Origin: Baylisascaris procyonis
Lineage: Eukaryota; Nematoda; Chromadorea; Rhabditida; Ascarididae
NCBI GenBank assembly: GCA_037389465.1
Contig: JAZARR010000201.1
Span: 1,054,001 to 1,118,000 of the forward strand
DNA: 64,000 nt
Direction: 5' to 3'
How positions within the stretch are numbered: position 1 is the stretch's first letter; each line of letters starts with the position of its first letter. The notes under the pieces are model-generated. The model did not search any database, was not told the origin of the DNA, and saw only the letters and a program-made list of their open reading frames with translations. Shown in pieces: positions 26,401 through 41,038 of the stretch. A program made the position numbers and the translations under genes.

Positions 26401-29400
26401 TCTAGTTCGAGTATGAGTTGAATAACAATGGTGATCGCGTGGTTCTTGGACGAGGAACTTATGGTGTCGTTTATTCTGGAAGAGATCTTACTACGCAAAG
26501 GTTCCTCATTTTCTTAATGTTTTTTATATTGTTTTGTAACGAATTGTGCTTTTGTTATGCGCTTGCACATATGTTTATGAAGTACGTCTTATAGTGGATA
26601 ATGGACTCCTGAGATTTTCAGGATTTCAGGATTTTCTTTGCCAGTAGCAGTGTTACTGTAGTGATGCCACTTTCCTATATGGTGTTTGAGTTTTATAGAA
26701 AGGAAGATGGGGGAATCCCTTTTTCTCTGTTAAATTTGTGGAGCTATTTAAAATTATGCGGCCTGGACGAGGATATTTTGAGCTGGGGAAAGGGGGTTGA
26801 AAGAGAGAGGAAAACCTTAGAAGGTTTCTTTTTTGTGTTTTTGTTGTTAAAGTTCGAAGATGTGTAGAAATGGTTTGCTTGTGAGGGAGGTGTTGTCTTT
26901 TTTTGTTCTTTATATTTTTTGCCGGAGGTCGTTCTCGATATTCAAATATTCATTGCTCTTTTTTAATTTGTCTTTTTTTCTAAACAATATCAGGAGATTA
27001 TTTGGAATCGATGCTAAAAGATGGCTGAGGCTAAATAGATTTACGTCGGTATATAATTCAGAATTGACGTTTAAATTGTTTATTTCAGGTCAATCGTCGT
27101 AAAAGAAGTTGAAGTAAAGAACGAAGAAGAGGTACAACCTTTAATGGAAGAAATTCAATTGCATTCTACATTATCACATCAAAATATTGTGCAATATCTT
27201 GGCTGTAAACTGATGAAGAAAGAGCAAGGCAACGATATTTTCCTTATATTCATGGAACAAGTACCTGGAGGTGATGATCCTCTTTAATCAGTCAAATTTT
27301 AAATCTTTTTATTTACCAAGAAATAAGAGAACGACGATTTGATTGTGGAGGTTTACTTCAAGTAGAGTGGACTGGAAGTATGTGTTTCTGAAACCTCAGC
27401 TTTAGCTTCTAGGAGTGGGGGAGGGGATCCTGAAATCTTGAATATGAGTCGAATTTTATGTCTTGTTAACGATGTGGTATATTCCTCACCATCTTTAAAT
27501 TGAAAGTTCTATCTTAGTGCTATTGTGGTGCAGAAGTTATTCTCGCTTTCGTTATCAAAACGTCATACTGGGCATTGTTTAAGGTTATGGATCTGCAATG
27601 GAAATATAAGAATTTTTTTTTAAAGCGTTATTATTTGATTGGTATACTATAAATATTTAATTACTAAATCAGGTCTTTAATGGTACTTGGATTGATATTT
27701 ACCTAAGTGGTATTCAGGTTAAATTAATTTCCAGGTATATGAATGCAATGCGAATGTTGTTTTTTATTTATTATGCTTTGCAGGTAGTTTGAGTTCATTA
27801 TTGCGTAGTAAATGGGGTCCATTGTTGGATAATGAGCAAACGATGGCGATTTATGGGAAACAAATACTCGATGGACTTCGATACTTGGTCTTATTTCTTT
27901 TTCTCGTTTTTTTTTTCATCTTATTTTTACGCTACCATTCTACCTTTTATGAATAATTTTAATTGTTTTTTAGGGTTGTTGAAATATTTGTGTTATATAA
28001 TTGTTGGTACAATATGTGAATAGAAGTGCTTTTTTTAAATTGGGCTTCATTAGTTTTCAGAGTAAAATAGAGCATTCGAATAAGGGTAAAGATAAAAATC
28101 CATCTTATTTCGTTATAAATGGCGCTGTTTCTTTGTACTATACTAATGAGGCAAAGATTGATAGTAGTATGTGTTAAATATAAGGAAAGGTTAACGAGGT
28201 GGACAGTTTTTTTTGTGATTGAGGTTTAGTCGATAACATAAATAAAGTAGGAATTGTAATGTGTCATTTCATAATGAGTTGAGTTTTATTATTGTGATCA
28301 TCATTGAGATTCAGTAAATTCCCACATTGAATCGGCGAACAGTTCAAATGTTTTTTTTTTCGCGTTAGTTTTGTGGAACTTGTTTTATATCCCGTTAGCA
28401 TAAATTATTGTTTTGATCTTGTTTGGTGCAAAAAAAAGTTGATTTTGTTTAAATTTAGGCTACATATATTTCTAAAAAATTTTATTTGATTTTGTTGTTA
28501 AGCATATAGCGGGTCGATAAATTTACACGAAGGTCAAAGCCCCTCCCCCCCCCCCGGGCATTGAGTGTTGGTTGTATGTTTCGGTGAAATTTCTATAAAA
28601 ATGTTTGTTTCTTATTTAAATTTAAAGTTGAATTGTTTGGAATGCTAGGTGTCTAAGTTTTCAATTTTCAGCACGAACAGAAAATTGTACATCGTGATAT
28701 CAAAGGAGATAACGTATTAGTGAACACTTATAGTGGTGTATGCAAGATATCTGATTTCGGTACATGCAAGAGGCTAGCCGGTTTGAATCCTGTAACGGAA
28801 ACATTTACCGGAACGCTGCAATATATGGCTCCAGAGGTGAGATATTCCATTCATGCAGAAATATTTTAACGATCTCTATATTGATCAATAAGAAGGTGAT
28901 CATAGAGTAGATTCAACATATTCTGGTTATTGAATTTGACAGTTGAAAGAGAGGAAATAAAAAGATGGCAATGCATTAGGACCCAAATTCCGATATGTTG
29001 GTATCGTGGCCAAGCTGATACTCACAAAGCTTTGAGTCGGATCCTTGTTTGTTAATCTGTGGCCTCCTTGACTAGGTTCACTTTTTCACTCTTAGTGCGA
29101 TACGAGGTAACATGTATGTTTACTGATTATGCGAAGATCTTTGTTTATATCAGTTTGTTAGAGGTTTGGGTGAGGAGGAAGGAAGGGGACTGGGGAGGGA
29201 GGGTGAGTAGTTATGTGACTGCTTACTTGCCAAGAAGGGAAGAAGGATAGAGGCTGAAAGTGTGAGATAAGATAAGAAGGGTAAAAGCAGAAGAAGGTTT
29301 GGTAAGCTTTCATATAGCTTTATTGCGTTCGTGCATAATTTAAATATGAATGTCATTTAGGGGAAAGAAATTGAAATGTTGGAATATTTCGGCTTTATTT

Positions 29401-32400
29401 GAATTTATTTAGCTTATATTATTATGAGAAATTGAAAGAATAGTAATTGCAGAAGTTTCTCATATTTATTGAAAATTTTAAGCACACACTCTGTCAGCCT
29501 ATTTCATTTCCCCATTTCTTTTTTTTTGTACATATGTATAGGAAAATAGCTTTAAATCGTTCATAATTTTACCTTTGAATGGGCAGGTGAAGGCTTACTT
29601 TTTTGTTTGCCTCCACACCATTCAACGAGTGGTTAGCGATACAGTACAACGAAAGTGATCGACAATCGGCTATAGGTAATTGATCATGGACAACGTGGTT
29701 ATGGTGCGCCAGCTGATATTTGGAGCTTTGGATGTACGATGGTGGAAATGGCCACTGGAAGACCGCCATTCGTTGAGCTTGGATCGCCACAAGCGGCAAT
29801 GTTTAAAGTGGGAATGTTTAAGGCGCATCCTCCAATCCCAGAAAGACTAAGCGAACGCTGCAAAAGATTCATCTTAAGGTATTGCTTGTAATGATTGGTT
29901 CACAAAATTGCTGGGAGATCAAGAAAATCTTCGCAGTCTATGTGAGATTTTGCTAGTCCCATATTGAATTGTTTTTTTTATAAATTAGATAGGCAAGTAG
30001 GTGGAAATTTATTCACTGATAAGAGTGTCGCAACGTTAACCGAAAACGTTTTGTAACTTTTCAATAGTATAGTTCGCTTGTGAAGTATTATTCGTAGTGT
30101 ATAAAAAGTGTCGAAATGGGGATGATGATAAGACATCACCAGTCTTATCTTAGTAAGTCACAAGTGATAAGTCATCACCGAAAATTTCATTATTATGCTT
30201 TCTTCAAGTTTGGTATATCGACGATGAATTATTAAAGATTCTGGCCGATTGAATGGTCGAAATATGGATAGTTTTTGAGATGAATGGCTTTTAGCATATT
30301 ATTAGTTGAACATTTTAAAAGAAAACTGAGTTTTAACATCAGCAGGTTATAGATTAAATTTTTTTTTAATTACATTATTAAGTTGTTAATTATAAGTTTA
30401 TTTATATTAATTATAAGTTTATATGTTTCGTTTATATTAAGAGGAAACCGAATTACTAATCATTTCGTTGTAATGATGCAATGAACAAGGATTATTTTTG
30501 CTACTGAAAGATTTTTCTATTATAGTGATTCTTTCAGCGAAAAAGTGATCGGTGAAGCATATTTAAACGAATTGAAGGTAAAGATGTCCTTATTTATTTT
30601 CATGACTGAGTTTCTTGAAGGTTTTAATCCTGAATAATGTTGCGCATTGTGGGGGAATTTTTAGATGTTTCGATGCAGATCCGCAGAAGAGGGCAACCGC
30701 TGCTGAATTGTTAGCCGATCCGTTCATTCAACAGTACGTCCCACATTCGTAAGTATTTCATTTATAGTGTTGACAGTTGAAATATCTTTGAAAAACAGCT
30801 TTTTATTGGGAGATGGGTAATGTAGTTGTACATCGTGATAAGAACTTCTTTGGCCGGTTGTTTAAAAAGGATTGAGAAGCGGGGGTCGGGGTGTCGAAAA
30901 TGCTTTATTATGGAGGGATGGAAAGGAGGAGGAGGTTTATGACTAGCAGATCATGAAGATTGTGACTGGATTCTATCATTGACAGGAAGCTACCAGAAAC
31001 CTTTTGTGTTGTTTCATTTTCTTGGCTTTATCTTTTCTCAGCTTTTAGGCCATACGTGGCCTTTTCTTGCTGATGGGTGTTTTTTTCTTGATTGAATGTT
31101 TTTAAGGTTTTTCCAACGATGCATTCTTAAGCAAGAGATAAGTGAGCGAAAAAGACTAGTAAATTCATGCGGAAGTTGAATTTACAGCGTAATCGGTTGG
31201 TGAAAAAATGTCTGAAAGAGGATATTTTTGTGTAATAAATCATTGATAGCACATAAACGATATTAAACGCTATCTCAAAACATATGGTGATCAGCAATGG
31301 CAGTGTTTGATAACTTCGAGTTTTGAATCTGAATTTGAAATGAATATTACAGCATATTACCTATAATAGTGCAGTGCTTACTTACTGCGTGTCAATATTA
31401 CTACACACAAATAAACTCAAGTTTCTTGTGGTGCAAACATTTAACGGCCCAAATATCGAGCGACTAAACTACCTACGAAGTGAGACAATAGGGGACGCAG
31501 TTGCGTCGCCTCAGAAATTCACCTTTTGCACAAGTATCCCCATTCAACGAGCTACGTAGTGGCGGAGTTCTAAGATTCAACGTAGAGACACACCTGATAG
31601 ATTCCCATACCTTGTTACCCTACTGAGGTGGTGTGATTCAGCAACCTTCGAACTAACGATTAGTAAATATTTGAGCATTTATATTTTTCCATTTATTGCT
31701 TGAAGTTATTTTATTGAGGAGAGATTGTTTTTGTACTTACCAGTTCCAGGAACAGGAGTGGGAGTGCGAATAAGAAACATTTCGAGGCAATCAAACACAA
31801 TAGAGGTATGGCATCTTTTCTAACATTTCTTGTTTTATTCAGGGAGACAGATGGGGGGAGAGAAAGAGAGAGGGGGAAAGAGAGAGAGAAAGGGTGATGT
31901 GGTAAAAATATTGTACTTACTTTTTGTTATTTAATATGGAATCATTGTAAGCTGCATTGTGTTGATCCATTAAAGAGATCACATCCTAAACTATTATCTC
32001 TATGTTTCAATCTCTGCGGTGCTTAATTTACTAATAGTCGATCGTTGTAGTATGCGATTGATTAACTAATTACTATTTTATTTATTACTATTAAGTTAAT
32101 TGATGCTTGCAACTTGTTGAATGCTTCAAATACTTTTTATATAAATTTTTTAATTATTATTTTAATTTGTTTTTAGTTGATAATATTTTATCATCATCTG
32201 CGAATTGCGATGATTCTCCGATATTTCGTCCAGGTGGGAAAGTTTTGACGAGAGTGTTGCGCATAACTATTGCCTTGTGCTTTACCTTTAAAACATTTAC
32301 CTGTGTTCTGCCGGGGAATTGTTTGCTTAGTAGTTGATCATAGTGTGTTAACATCGCGTTTTTAGTAAAGCTTTTTATTTATTTATTTATTTTTTGCCTG

Positions 32401-34927
32401 CGTTGAAACCAGTTATATGAATGAATGTATGTGGGAATACACGTTCGTAAGTGTTTTTTCGATGGTGAAGTAGCATGTGTTGATTCTTAGTTTCCAGTTT
32501 CGTTGAAGTTTAAAGATCGAAGATGGAGATATTTTTCAGAGAATAGGCTTGGAAAAAGAAAGGACGTGATATCTTGTAAACCTTGGGGATTGCTTAGAAA
32601 ACAATGTTTGGGAGGGGAAGAGAGGGAGGAAGAATAAGAGGGAGTCTTTTTTGGCATTTCATTTTTGCTAATTCACTTGAAATATCGGAAGAGAAGGGAA
32701 GAGAAAAAGATTAGAGATTTATTTTACTAAGATTAGAGATTTATTTTACTATCTTCCTAAGCAATGCCGGAGTAAGATCAGCTGAATATTATCTAGGTGG
32801 TTTGATGATTTTATTAAAGATGTTATTCGCTAAGCACCTGTCATTCCATTTGCTAATTGCTTGCGTTTTTTATCCTTTGTTATGCATGATTGCTTTAGAA
32901 ATACGCCATGGGCAGAAGTTGGGAGCGAGATGAAGAGGGAAAGGGGAAAAAATTGGGACCTTTCTTTGTCTTTCATATCATACGTGGGAAAGGTAGATTG
33001 CTTTATTTTTGGGCTTGCACTATTTCTTGGCCACAAGTTTTCAGTTCTTTTGAACTCTGTAAGGAGATGACTATCATGAATTTAGCATCCTTTCTAAAAA
33101 GTGATATTCAAAAAATAAATAAATAAATAAATAAATAAAACCGAAGGCAACCACTTCGTTTATTCAGGGGAAATTTACCATTAGAAAAGAACTGGCAATT
33201 CCAGCGTCCAGCGTGTCGTTGAGTATAAAAGAGGAACTGGATTTTTAGGCAGCAGATACCGTAGGATTCCGTTCGTAGCCCCGGAGGTATGTGTAAGAGG
33301 GACATATGTGATCTGGGCTTGCAACTTTTTTCACTAGTGAAGAGAAAGCTAGCAGGTAATAAAAGGGAAGTTCGATTTGCGTATTCTAGGAGGGGGGTAC
33401 ATAATCGAGGCGAGTGAAGTATATTTGAGAGGAGTCATGTTTTTGAACTTTTAAGGAAGTGTATAATCATGCTTTTCAGTTTTATGGAGGTGGAAATTAG
33501 TCGAGATTAAGGTGAAAATGTGGCTGATCACCCAAGCGGACTTCTAGTTTTTCACAGCAAGAGGGGTAGGTGGTGGAGGGAAAAGCGCTATTATAATCGA
33601 AAGAATGAACATTCATGAGAGAGTCAGTCATCAAAAAGAAGCATTGTAAATTCTGTAATAAGATTTCCTTTATTATGCAAAGTTTTGCTTGAAGTAATTG
33701 GCTTTAGCGTTTATTATTGGTTTCAAGTAATGGACGTATTGTTTCGGCGATTTTGCCCTGGGAGGGGGAAGGGTGCCGATATTGGGAAGTGAAGCTATGA
33801 GTTTCTCAGTTCTTCTAAATTCACGGGAATGTGTTAGGGGAAGGTAGAGAGGTTGTATTCAAGGGATAGGTAACTATAGGTTCATAGCTATAGATTCATG
33901 TCGACGTTTACTGGAATAGACTATTAATTGATGTTCAATTGCTGTATAGTTTACAAGGGTGGTCCTTCCATTAGTCAGGATTTCTTTCCTTTCATTGTTT
34001 TATCATTGCAGTGCATTTTATTTTCTGTTTCGTAAAAGTATGGATTGCGCTTTTGGTTGCGGGGCTTCGGTTTGATTCTGGATTGTTTTATTAGTTGGTA
34101 CTTTGAATAAACTTTTGTTGATATTATTGGGTGATTTGGTGTTGGATGTGAGTGATTTATTTCACGCTTTTTTCAATTACCTAGTTAGATGGAGGCGGTC
34201 TATGGTGGAATTGAGCCTAATAAGAAGCGATAATAAAACCTTTCAGAAGGTGAATAAGAGATGGATGTCCTGTTAGCAAAATTAGGAAGCTAAAGTCTGA
34301 GTACACGTTTTTGTAGAACTCCGAATCGACTCCGAGGAGGTGGGAGGAAGCATTGGAAAGTCTGAGTGAATAGGAAATTAATAAGCTCATAGAGTGAAAC
34401 TTTGCGAATCGACGACAGTAAAGTTTAAATTACTGTAAGCAATGATGGAAATAGTTCATAAGATTGATCTGAATCCCTTCGCTTTGTGAAATTCTTATGA
34501 GTACGCATTATTCTTATATTAGCGAGGCAAAATTGCTCTATTATAGGGAAATTAGTTCAATAATTTACATAAATGCTATTCATTTTTATTGATGTAAAAT
34601 TAATAAAATTTTGTATTATAGGGAAATTAGTTTAGTAATTTACATAAATGCTATCAATTTTTATTTATGTAAAATTTTGTAAAATTAAATTTTTAAAATA
34701 AGAGCTTAAAATAAATCACTTTCGAAAGGGGCATAAAAATATCTTTTGTTAATATATAAATCTGAAAAATATGCTTGAAAATATCGTTGAATCACAGCTA
34801 CTATCTTACCATATGCATTAATGCTTTGCCATATTAGCTCATTTATTGTGTTTATTTGAAGAGTGCTTGAAGTATTATAATTAATTTAGAGCTTTAATAG
34901 TTTTAATAGTTATTGAACTTTTCGTAA

Positions 34928-34970
<43 letters not shown>

Positions 34971-37900
34971 TTTTTTTGTAATAGAAATGCATCGATCATC
35001 ATCTCATCTTGGCGGTATTGGAATGGGTACATCGAATACTGTTGGCGATGGTGGAAAGGATCAAGATACATCACAAAAGAATTTACATCTTATTATCGAA
35101 AGTGCAACAACACCACGTTCTAGCTCAACTGGTGCATTCATTACCGATCATAATTCAATTAGTCCAAATATGAGCGGATTTCAATTGAGTCAGCCATCAT
35201 CTCCTATCATTGGTGGGTGTTTTATGGCTTTTATTTTTGCTGCCTTATTTGGATATGTTGGTTTGTGGCGCCATATATGGCCATAGTTTGAGTTGTTGAA
35301 TGTTTTGATAGGGAAGGAACAATGAAGGAGGGTATGGAGGGTGATCATTCTAATGTATAAGCACTTCGAAGGGGAGTTATGACTTTTGATATTTTAATGG
35401 ACTCTCTTGTATTTCATTTTTATTCAGCAACTTTATTTTATGTCACACACGAGGGAGTGCACCTTTGATTCCCTTGCAGAACGGATGCGAATCCGGCGAT
35501 AAGCTTTGCAACTGGCAGCTTAAGTGGTCCATTCCGGTGATAATTGAGGAATGGTACTTGTAGGGGATGTATTTCGATTATAGGAGAGGTGATGGACTTA
35601 CTGGTTGTTGTATTATAAAGTATTCATGTTTAATTGAAAAGGTACCCAAAAACAGCTTGATAGGTGGGTGGATTGATAAATGGGTAGATGGATAAGTAGA
35701 TAAAGACGCACAGTAATACTCGGATGGACAAGCGCCACCGATTATTATATCAGATTTTTTCATTAGCTTCTTTGCTCTTTTTTAAGGATCATCGTTTGTC
35801 AAATACATAGGTAAACGTATCAGAGTTTATGCTGTCCGCCGTCGGAACATCGGTGGTATTGTCTGGAAGATGACGGGATCTATACTTACCTGTTTTAGGA
35901 ATCATCAAGTTTTTATATTTTCTTCTTGCGTATGTGTTTTATTGTTTTTGCAGATGACAACACTCATCCACAATTGATTTCAACACCATCAGTGGGAAGT
36001 CCATCAACTCTAAACGGTGGTTTGCATTCGTTATCGTCGTATGTGAGTTCGTTGAATCGAACATCCTCAGATGAGAGTGGCATGTCATCACGTTTCTTTA
36101 TGTTGAAAAAAGATTCGGAAAGGCGCAATACGTTGGCCAGGTTTATGCTCGAATATAAAGCTCAAGTATGTATCATCCTCTAATCTCTTTCATCTTAAAG
36201 AAATTAATTTAAATTTTTTATTTAACATCTTATAGAAATTTAAAGGTTTAAGTTGGGCTTAAGATACTCACTTCACTTGTCTAAACTGGAAGATTATTTT
36301 CGAGCTTGATTAAGTATATTTTGCATAGGTAATTCGATGTGTAGTCATTTGCTAATAATTCCTGTTTTTATGTCGCGGAAGGTGTATGTATACGTTAATA
36401 AATTAATGGACAGACAGGTAGGTACACATACCAACTACTTGCTTTATTATACTTACATATCTCTGTCCATGTCTTCGGTTTCTGAATTTCAAAAAAAAGC
36501 TTCAAGGTCTGATGTTTCTTGCGGTCGGTTAACTATGAGACATGGGACACACGAATGTGGTTGAAAAAGTTGCGTGTGCAAGTTTTTTCTATAGGTGATC
36601 GAGCATTAGCAGAATGGACGATTTAAGTGAGGATGATACAGCGTGCAGATTGGAAACACAGATTATTTACTTTATTTGTTTACTTATTTATTTATTTATT
36701 TATTTATTTATTTGTTTGTTTATTTATTTATTTATTTATTTTGATGTTAAAGCAGCCGATATGAGCGCATTTAGCACATATTGTGTTATTTTCTCTGGAG
36801 TAATTCATTTGTTATTATGTTTTATAGATAATCGATAATTGGTTTGAGCATTTGGCGAAGAATCAACAAACAACGGAACTTCTTGTTACAAAGGTTAGTG
36901 GCTACTTTATCCTGAAAAATTTTGACTTATTGGAGTAAAGATCGATGAGGGGAATTGAGAATTGTCTAGTAAAAATAAATTCTGTGCTTATGTTTTCCAC
37001 ATCGATATTTGCTCCTTCTCTTGTCTCTCTCATATCGCCTTTCCGTCGACCTTTTTTCCATTTCCTCTTCTCTTTTCTGCTATCTACCTCCTTCACTTCC
37101 ACCTCTCTCCTTCTTCGCTATTCATCTTCCTCCCAAATAGTAGACACCCAGACAATGTCATGCTTGTGGGGGTGAAATCATCATGAACGCAATTGAAAAT
37201 GTGTCCGGATAGCTTTCGCAGGACTGTCTAAAATTGAAACTTGTTGTGGGATATCTGAGCTGGAATTTTTTTTCGGTCGCCTTTGAGCCCGCATGGCTTC
37301 ATTCTGTACCTTGTAGCCTTAAAGCTTAGTGGCCCACTCTTATATCGGAGGGGTATAAGCTTTCCTGAGACCCATGTTAATGCAACTCCGCCGGTCTTTG
37401 AGAGTCAACGAGATTCGAGGTTTCCTACTTCAAGATCCTTTAGTCAAAACATTATTGGTGTTGGTTCAACTTTCTGGTTTTTTGCCGATTTTCTGCAGCT
37501 GAGTTTTTTGCGCGTCTCTGTTGTTTTTTATCTCTTGCAAGAGAGAGCGTGCCTCACTTCCAAAACTATTTTTATAAGCTTATTTTGATTGTTTTAATTT
37601 TACGCTTTATTTACAAGAGAATTTCCGTCCTTTAATAGCATATTTTGTGGAATTACTTTAAAAGTTTTTATATAATTCTGTGGAAAAAAAATCTTAAAAA
37701 CCTGTAACAACTGAATTTTTGTTGAAATTTCGTTTGACGATAAATAGAGAACTAATATGCGCATTTTTATAGGAAATGCTATTAACGCTTCTACTTGGTA
37801 TGCGTAATTATTTGTTGACTAAGGATACAGCTTCGATACAGGTAAATCATTTCATTTTATTAATTTTTCACTGAAACGATTCCGTTGTTGTTAATAGATA

Positions 37901-40900
37901 ATGGGAAACATTAAGTACTTTGTTTACGGAAGTTTGCCGGTTTAGAACTGTAAAATGAAGTAAGACCTTAGAGTGGTTTTTTATATAAATATGAACAAAG
38001 TGCTAATTTTTGAGGAATTTTTATCCGAACGTTGTGGAATCTCTTGGGGGGGGGGGGGAGTAGCAGAGGGTCAAAAGTAGAAAACTGACGAAAAACTTTG
38101 TTTGCATGGCCATTTTACTGGGGGGTTTTTTTTTTGAAGAGACAACCGGAAGCGAAATCTGGGTGGGGATGGGCAATTCCTAAATCCCCGGCATTTACTG
38201 CACTCTTAAATGAAGTGAAGAGAGGGAGAGTTTGGAATTTTGCGTGGAACAAGATCGTTGAACGCCATCGCATCCCTTTGCAGTATAATGCAGTGTATAT
38301 TTGCCCAAAGGATCTGGCTGGTGGTATTTGCATTGGAGTTATGACGTTCGGTGTTGTGTGAGCATAGCACTTATGCTGTTGTGACAAGGAAATAAGAAGG
38401 GTTTTAGGAAGCCATAGACACGATCCGTGCCCAGTTGGATTATGAGCCAACAGCGATTTCACAAGTGAATCTCGCTCTCTACGCATTCTCTGATGCAGTG
38501 CAACCATCACTTCGACAACAAAGCATTAAACCGCATTGGATATTCGCATTGGATAATCTTATTAGAAGTACAGTGCAAGCTGCGGTCAGTATACTCTCAC
38601 CTGGTCAGTATTATTGTACCAACAATCCTTGCTTTATTGATTTTTATGGCGTTCGTTTTTATTCTTTTGCAGGTATCAGATCTTTATATAGCCTGACTTT
38701 ATTTGAAGAACACAGGTATGATATAGCCTTATTCAGTTCTTCTTTTCGGAGTTATTCCTGGCATCAAAATTTGAAATTATTTAGTTTTTTATTAATTCCT
38801 CACGAAGACGGATCTGGAGGTGGTGCGAGAATCAAGCGTCTCACCTTTGAGCCGTATAGTTGTATTTGAAGATGCGAATATTGATAGCATGAATTCAGAT
38901 CTATCGGCAATGCTTTCGGTGCAAGAAATACCAGGTAACCGAATGTCTTCGGTTTCAAGAGATAGCGGTGGATCGCATAGTGAACATTCAACGGTTGATA
39001 GTAGGCCCTGCTCTGCGGCTCATGGCACAACTCGAGAGGCGATGTGGGGTAACCTTTCTCCAGAAATGCGCAAAGAGCTGAAGTCATTGGCAGACGAGAA
39101 TAGAAGGTAAGCAAGTAGTTCACATTGAGAGGTGGTTGCGTTTATTGTTGGGAATAGGGGGTGGGGGGTGGGGGGGGGAATGTTTCATTGAGTTGATGTA
39201 AAGATAATGTCATAAGGGTAAAAAATGTTGCGAAGATTTTGACAGCGTAACGATGAGATTATCCATCAGCGGTTCGCATATTCCTTAGGGCTTTCGAACT
39301 CAGCCTCATTTTCAAGGGATATTTAGGTGAGCTGTTTTCTGGTTTTCGTTGATGCTTATTTCAGGACAGTTTTCCTTTACGGTGCTTCTTTCGTAAGAGT
39401 GCTTTGGTAGCGTGATCCCTTTGGTTTATTTGCTTACTCCAGATCGTCCCAAAATAGGATAGTTAGTTTACTTCGCTCTGGTGATCGCCCATCGGTAAAG
39501 TTGTTATCAGAGGTCAATGAGAATAGCTTCTAAGTTAAGTAGGCGGAAAATGCGTCCATCAGATAGCGAGAGTCGTTGTCAACGTTTTGATGGTTGTTCT
39601 GGACTTAGACTGGAAGCTTTCATGAAGCTGGCTGTCGTTTGTTTCAGATTATTTGAGGAGCTGGTTTGTGTGGAACGTGAATATAAAGAATTGCTACAAA
39701 GTACTCTAAAAGAGAAACGTATAAGGGTGGAACGTTTGACCGATTTCCTGTCAGAGAGTGGAGCGGCATTCAGCGGAGGACATGCACCTTCCTCTCCGTT
39801 ATTGCCCTCCTTCCAACTTGGTTCGAGCTCGATGAACAACCCAACGATCAAGTCGATTCCATCATCGATACGGGCGGTGCCTATTTCACCACCGAACGAA
39901 TTGCATTCATCGTTAAGCTCTCCGGATGTGCCGTTCGTTTTTCTCGAATTTGTTTGGAACTTTGAACTTTGACCTTTCTTACATTCCAAAGGCCAAATCT
40001 GTCATGTACTTACTTGTCTTGATTCTGATGAACTTCATACAGGCTAATCCTGGACCCGATTCAAAAAATTGGCTGCATGCTTCTTGGCTACTACGTTAGA
40101 AGCTTTCGGGTTGCCTACTTATTGACTCGTGATGTTGTGATCTTTGAAATCTAAGTCGTAATTGTCGCTGTCTAGTTCGAACTATGACGGGGATGGGATT
40201 TCTTTGCATAAGCATTTGTCCTCTCAGGCGAGTTTTTTTTTGACTGGGAACTTAGCCTTTGCTGATGTGAATGGAATTTTTTATTTATTCAAGTGTCATA
40301 TTAAATTTACGTTTTGAATTGTATTTTGGGATAATTCTGTTCTCATTGCTGATTGGTGAAGTGCGGTGTTTTACATGTAAAAAGATGTAGATGATCAAAG
40401 AGAGAGATATTTTATTCACGTATTGATAGACAATATGAAATATACCATTAGCATCGGCTTTTGTAGAAAAGCGATGTGGAGAAGTCCTGTGCAAACTTTG
40501 TTAGAATCGTTTCAGTACTGATCTCCATCGTTTTCTTTTGCAGCCTCCTCTTCCTTCCCCTGCCCACCCTTTCTCCCGTTTCTTTGTTTTATTTGTAATT
40601 AGACTTGTAACTGAGTAAATTTAGTTATAGTAATCATAACTGCTGAGGTGCTGTAGCATCAGGAAAGTAAAATCAGTGTTGTTGCACTATTTTATCGATG
40701 ATGTTGAGGTTGTAGGTGATGAGTGTAATAAAACTTCCTGAAACCTATGGGTAAATTCTTTTGGTAATTTGGCAATGGGAATATATTTCTATGAAGTTGA
40801 TTGACTGATTTGATGCGTTTAGTGTGATAAGAAATGATGATTTGGCACAATGGTTACGTAGTATGAGTTGTGATGAGGCAACGATACGACGAATTCAACA

Positions 40901-41003
40901 AGAGGAATATACAAAGAGCGATCTCATCGATTTTGTCTCTCGTGAAGAACTGCTCAACCTTGGGCTTAAGTGGGTTTTTTTTTGAGATTTCGAATCAATT
41001 TGT

Positions 41004-41038
<35 letters not shown>

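Noticed and set aside
38115..38510. 131-codon - strand frame
   Set aside because: Partly antisense of the conserved nsy-1 exon 38408-38603; composition and frame fit an antisense shadow.
39579..39989. 136-codon - strand frame
   Set aside because: Antisense of the nsy-1 coiled-coil exon, whose sense frame matches ASK1.
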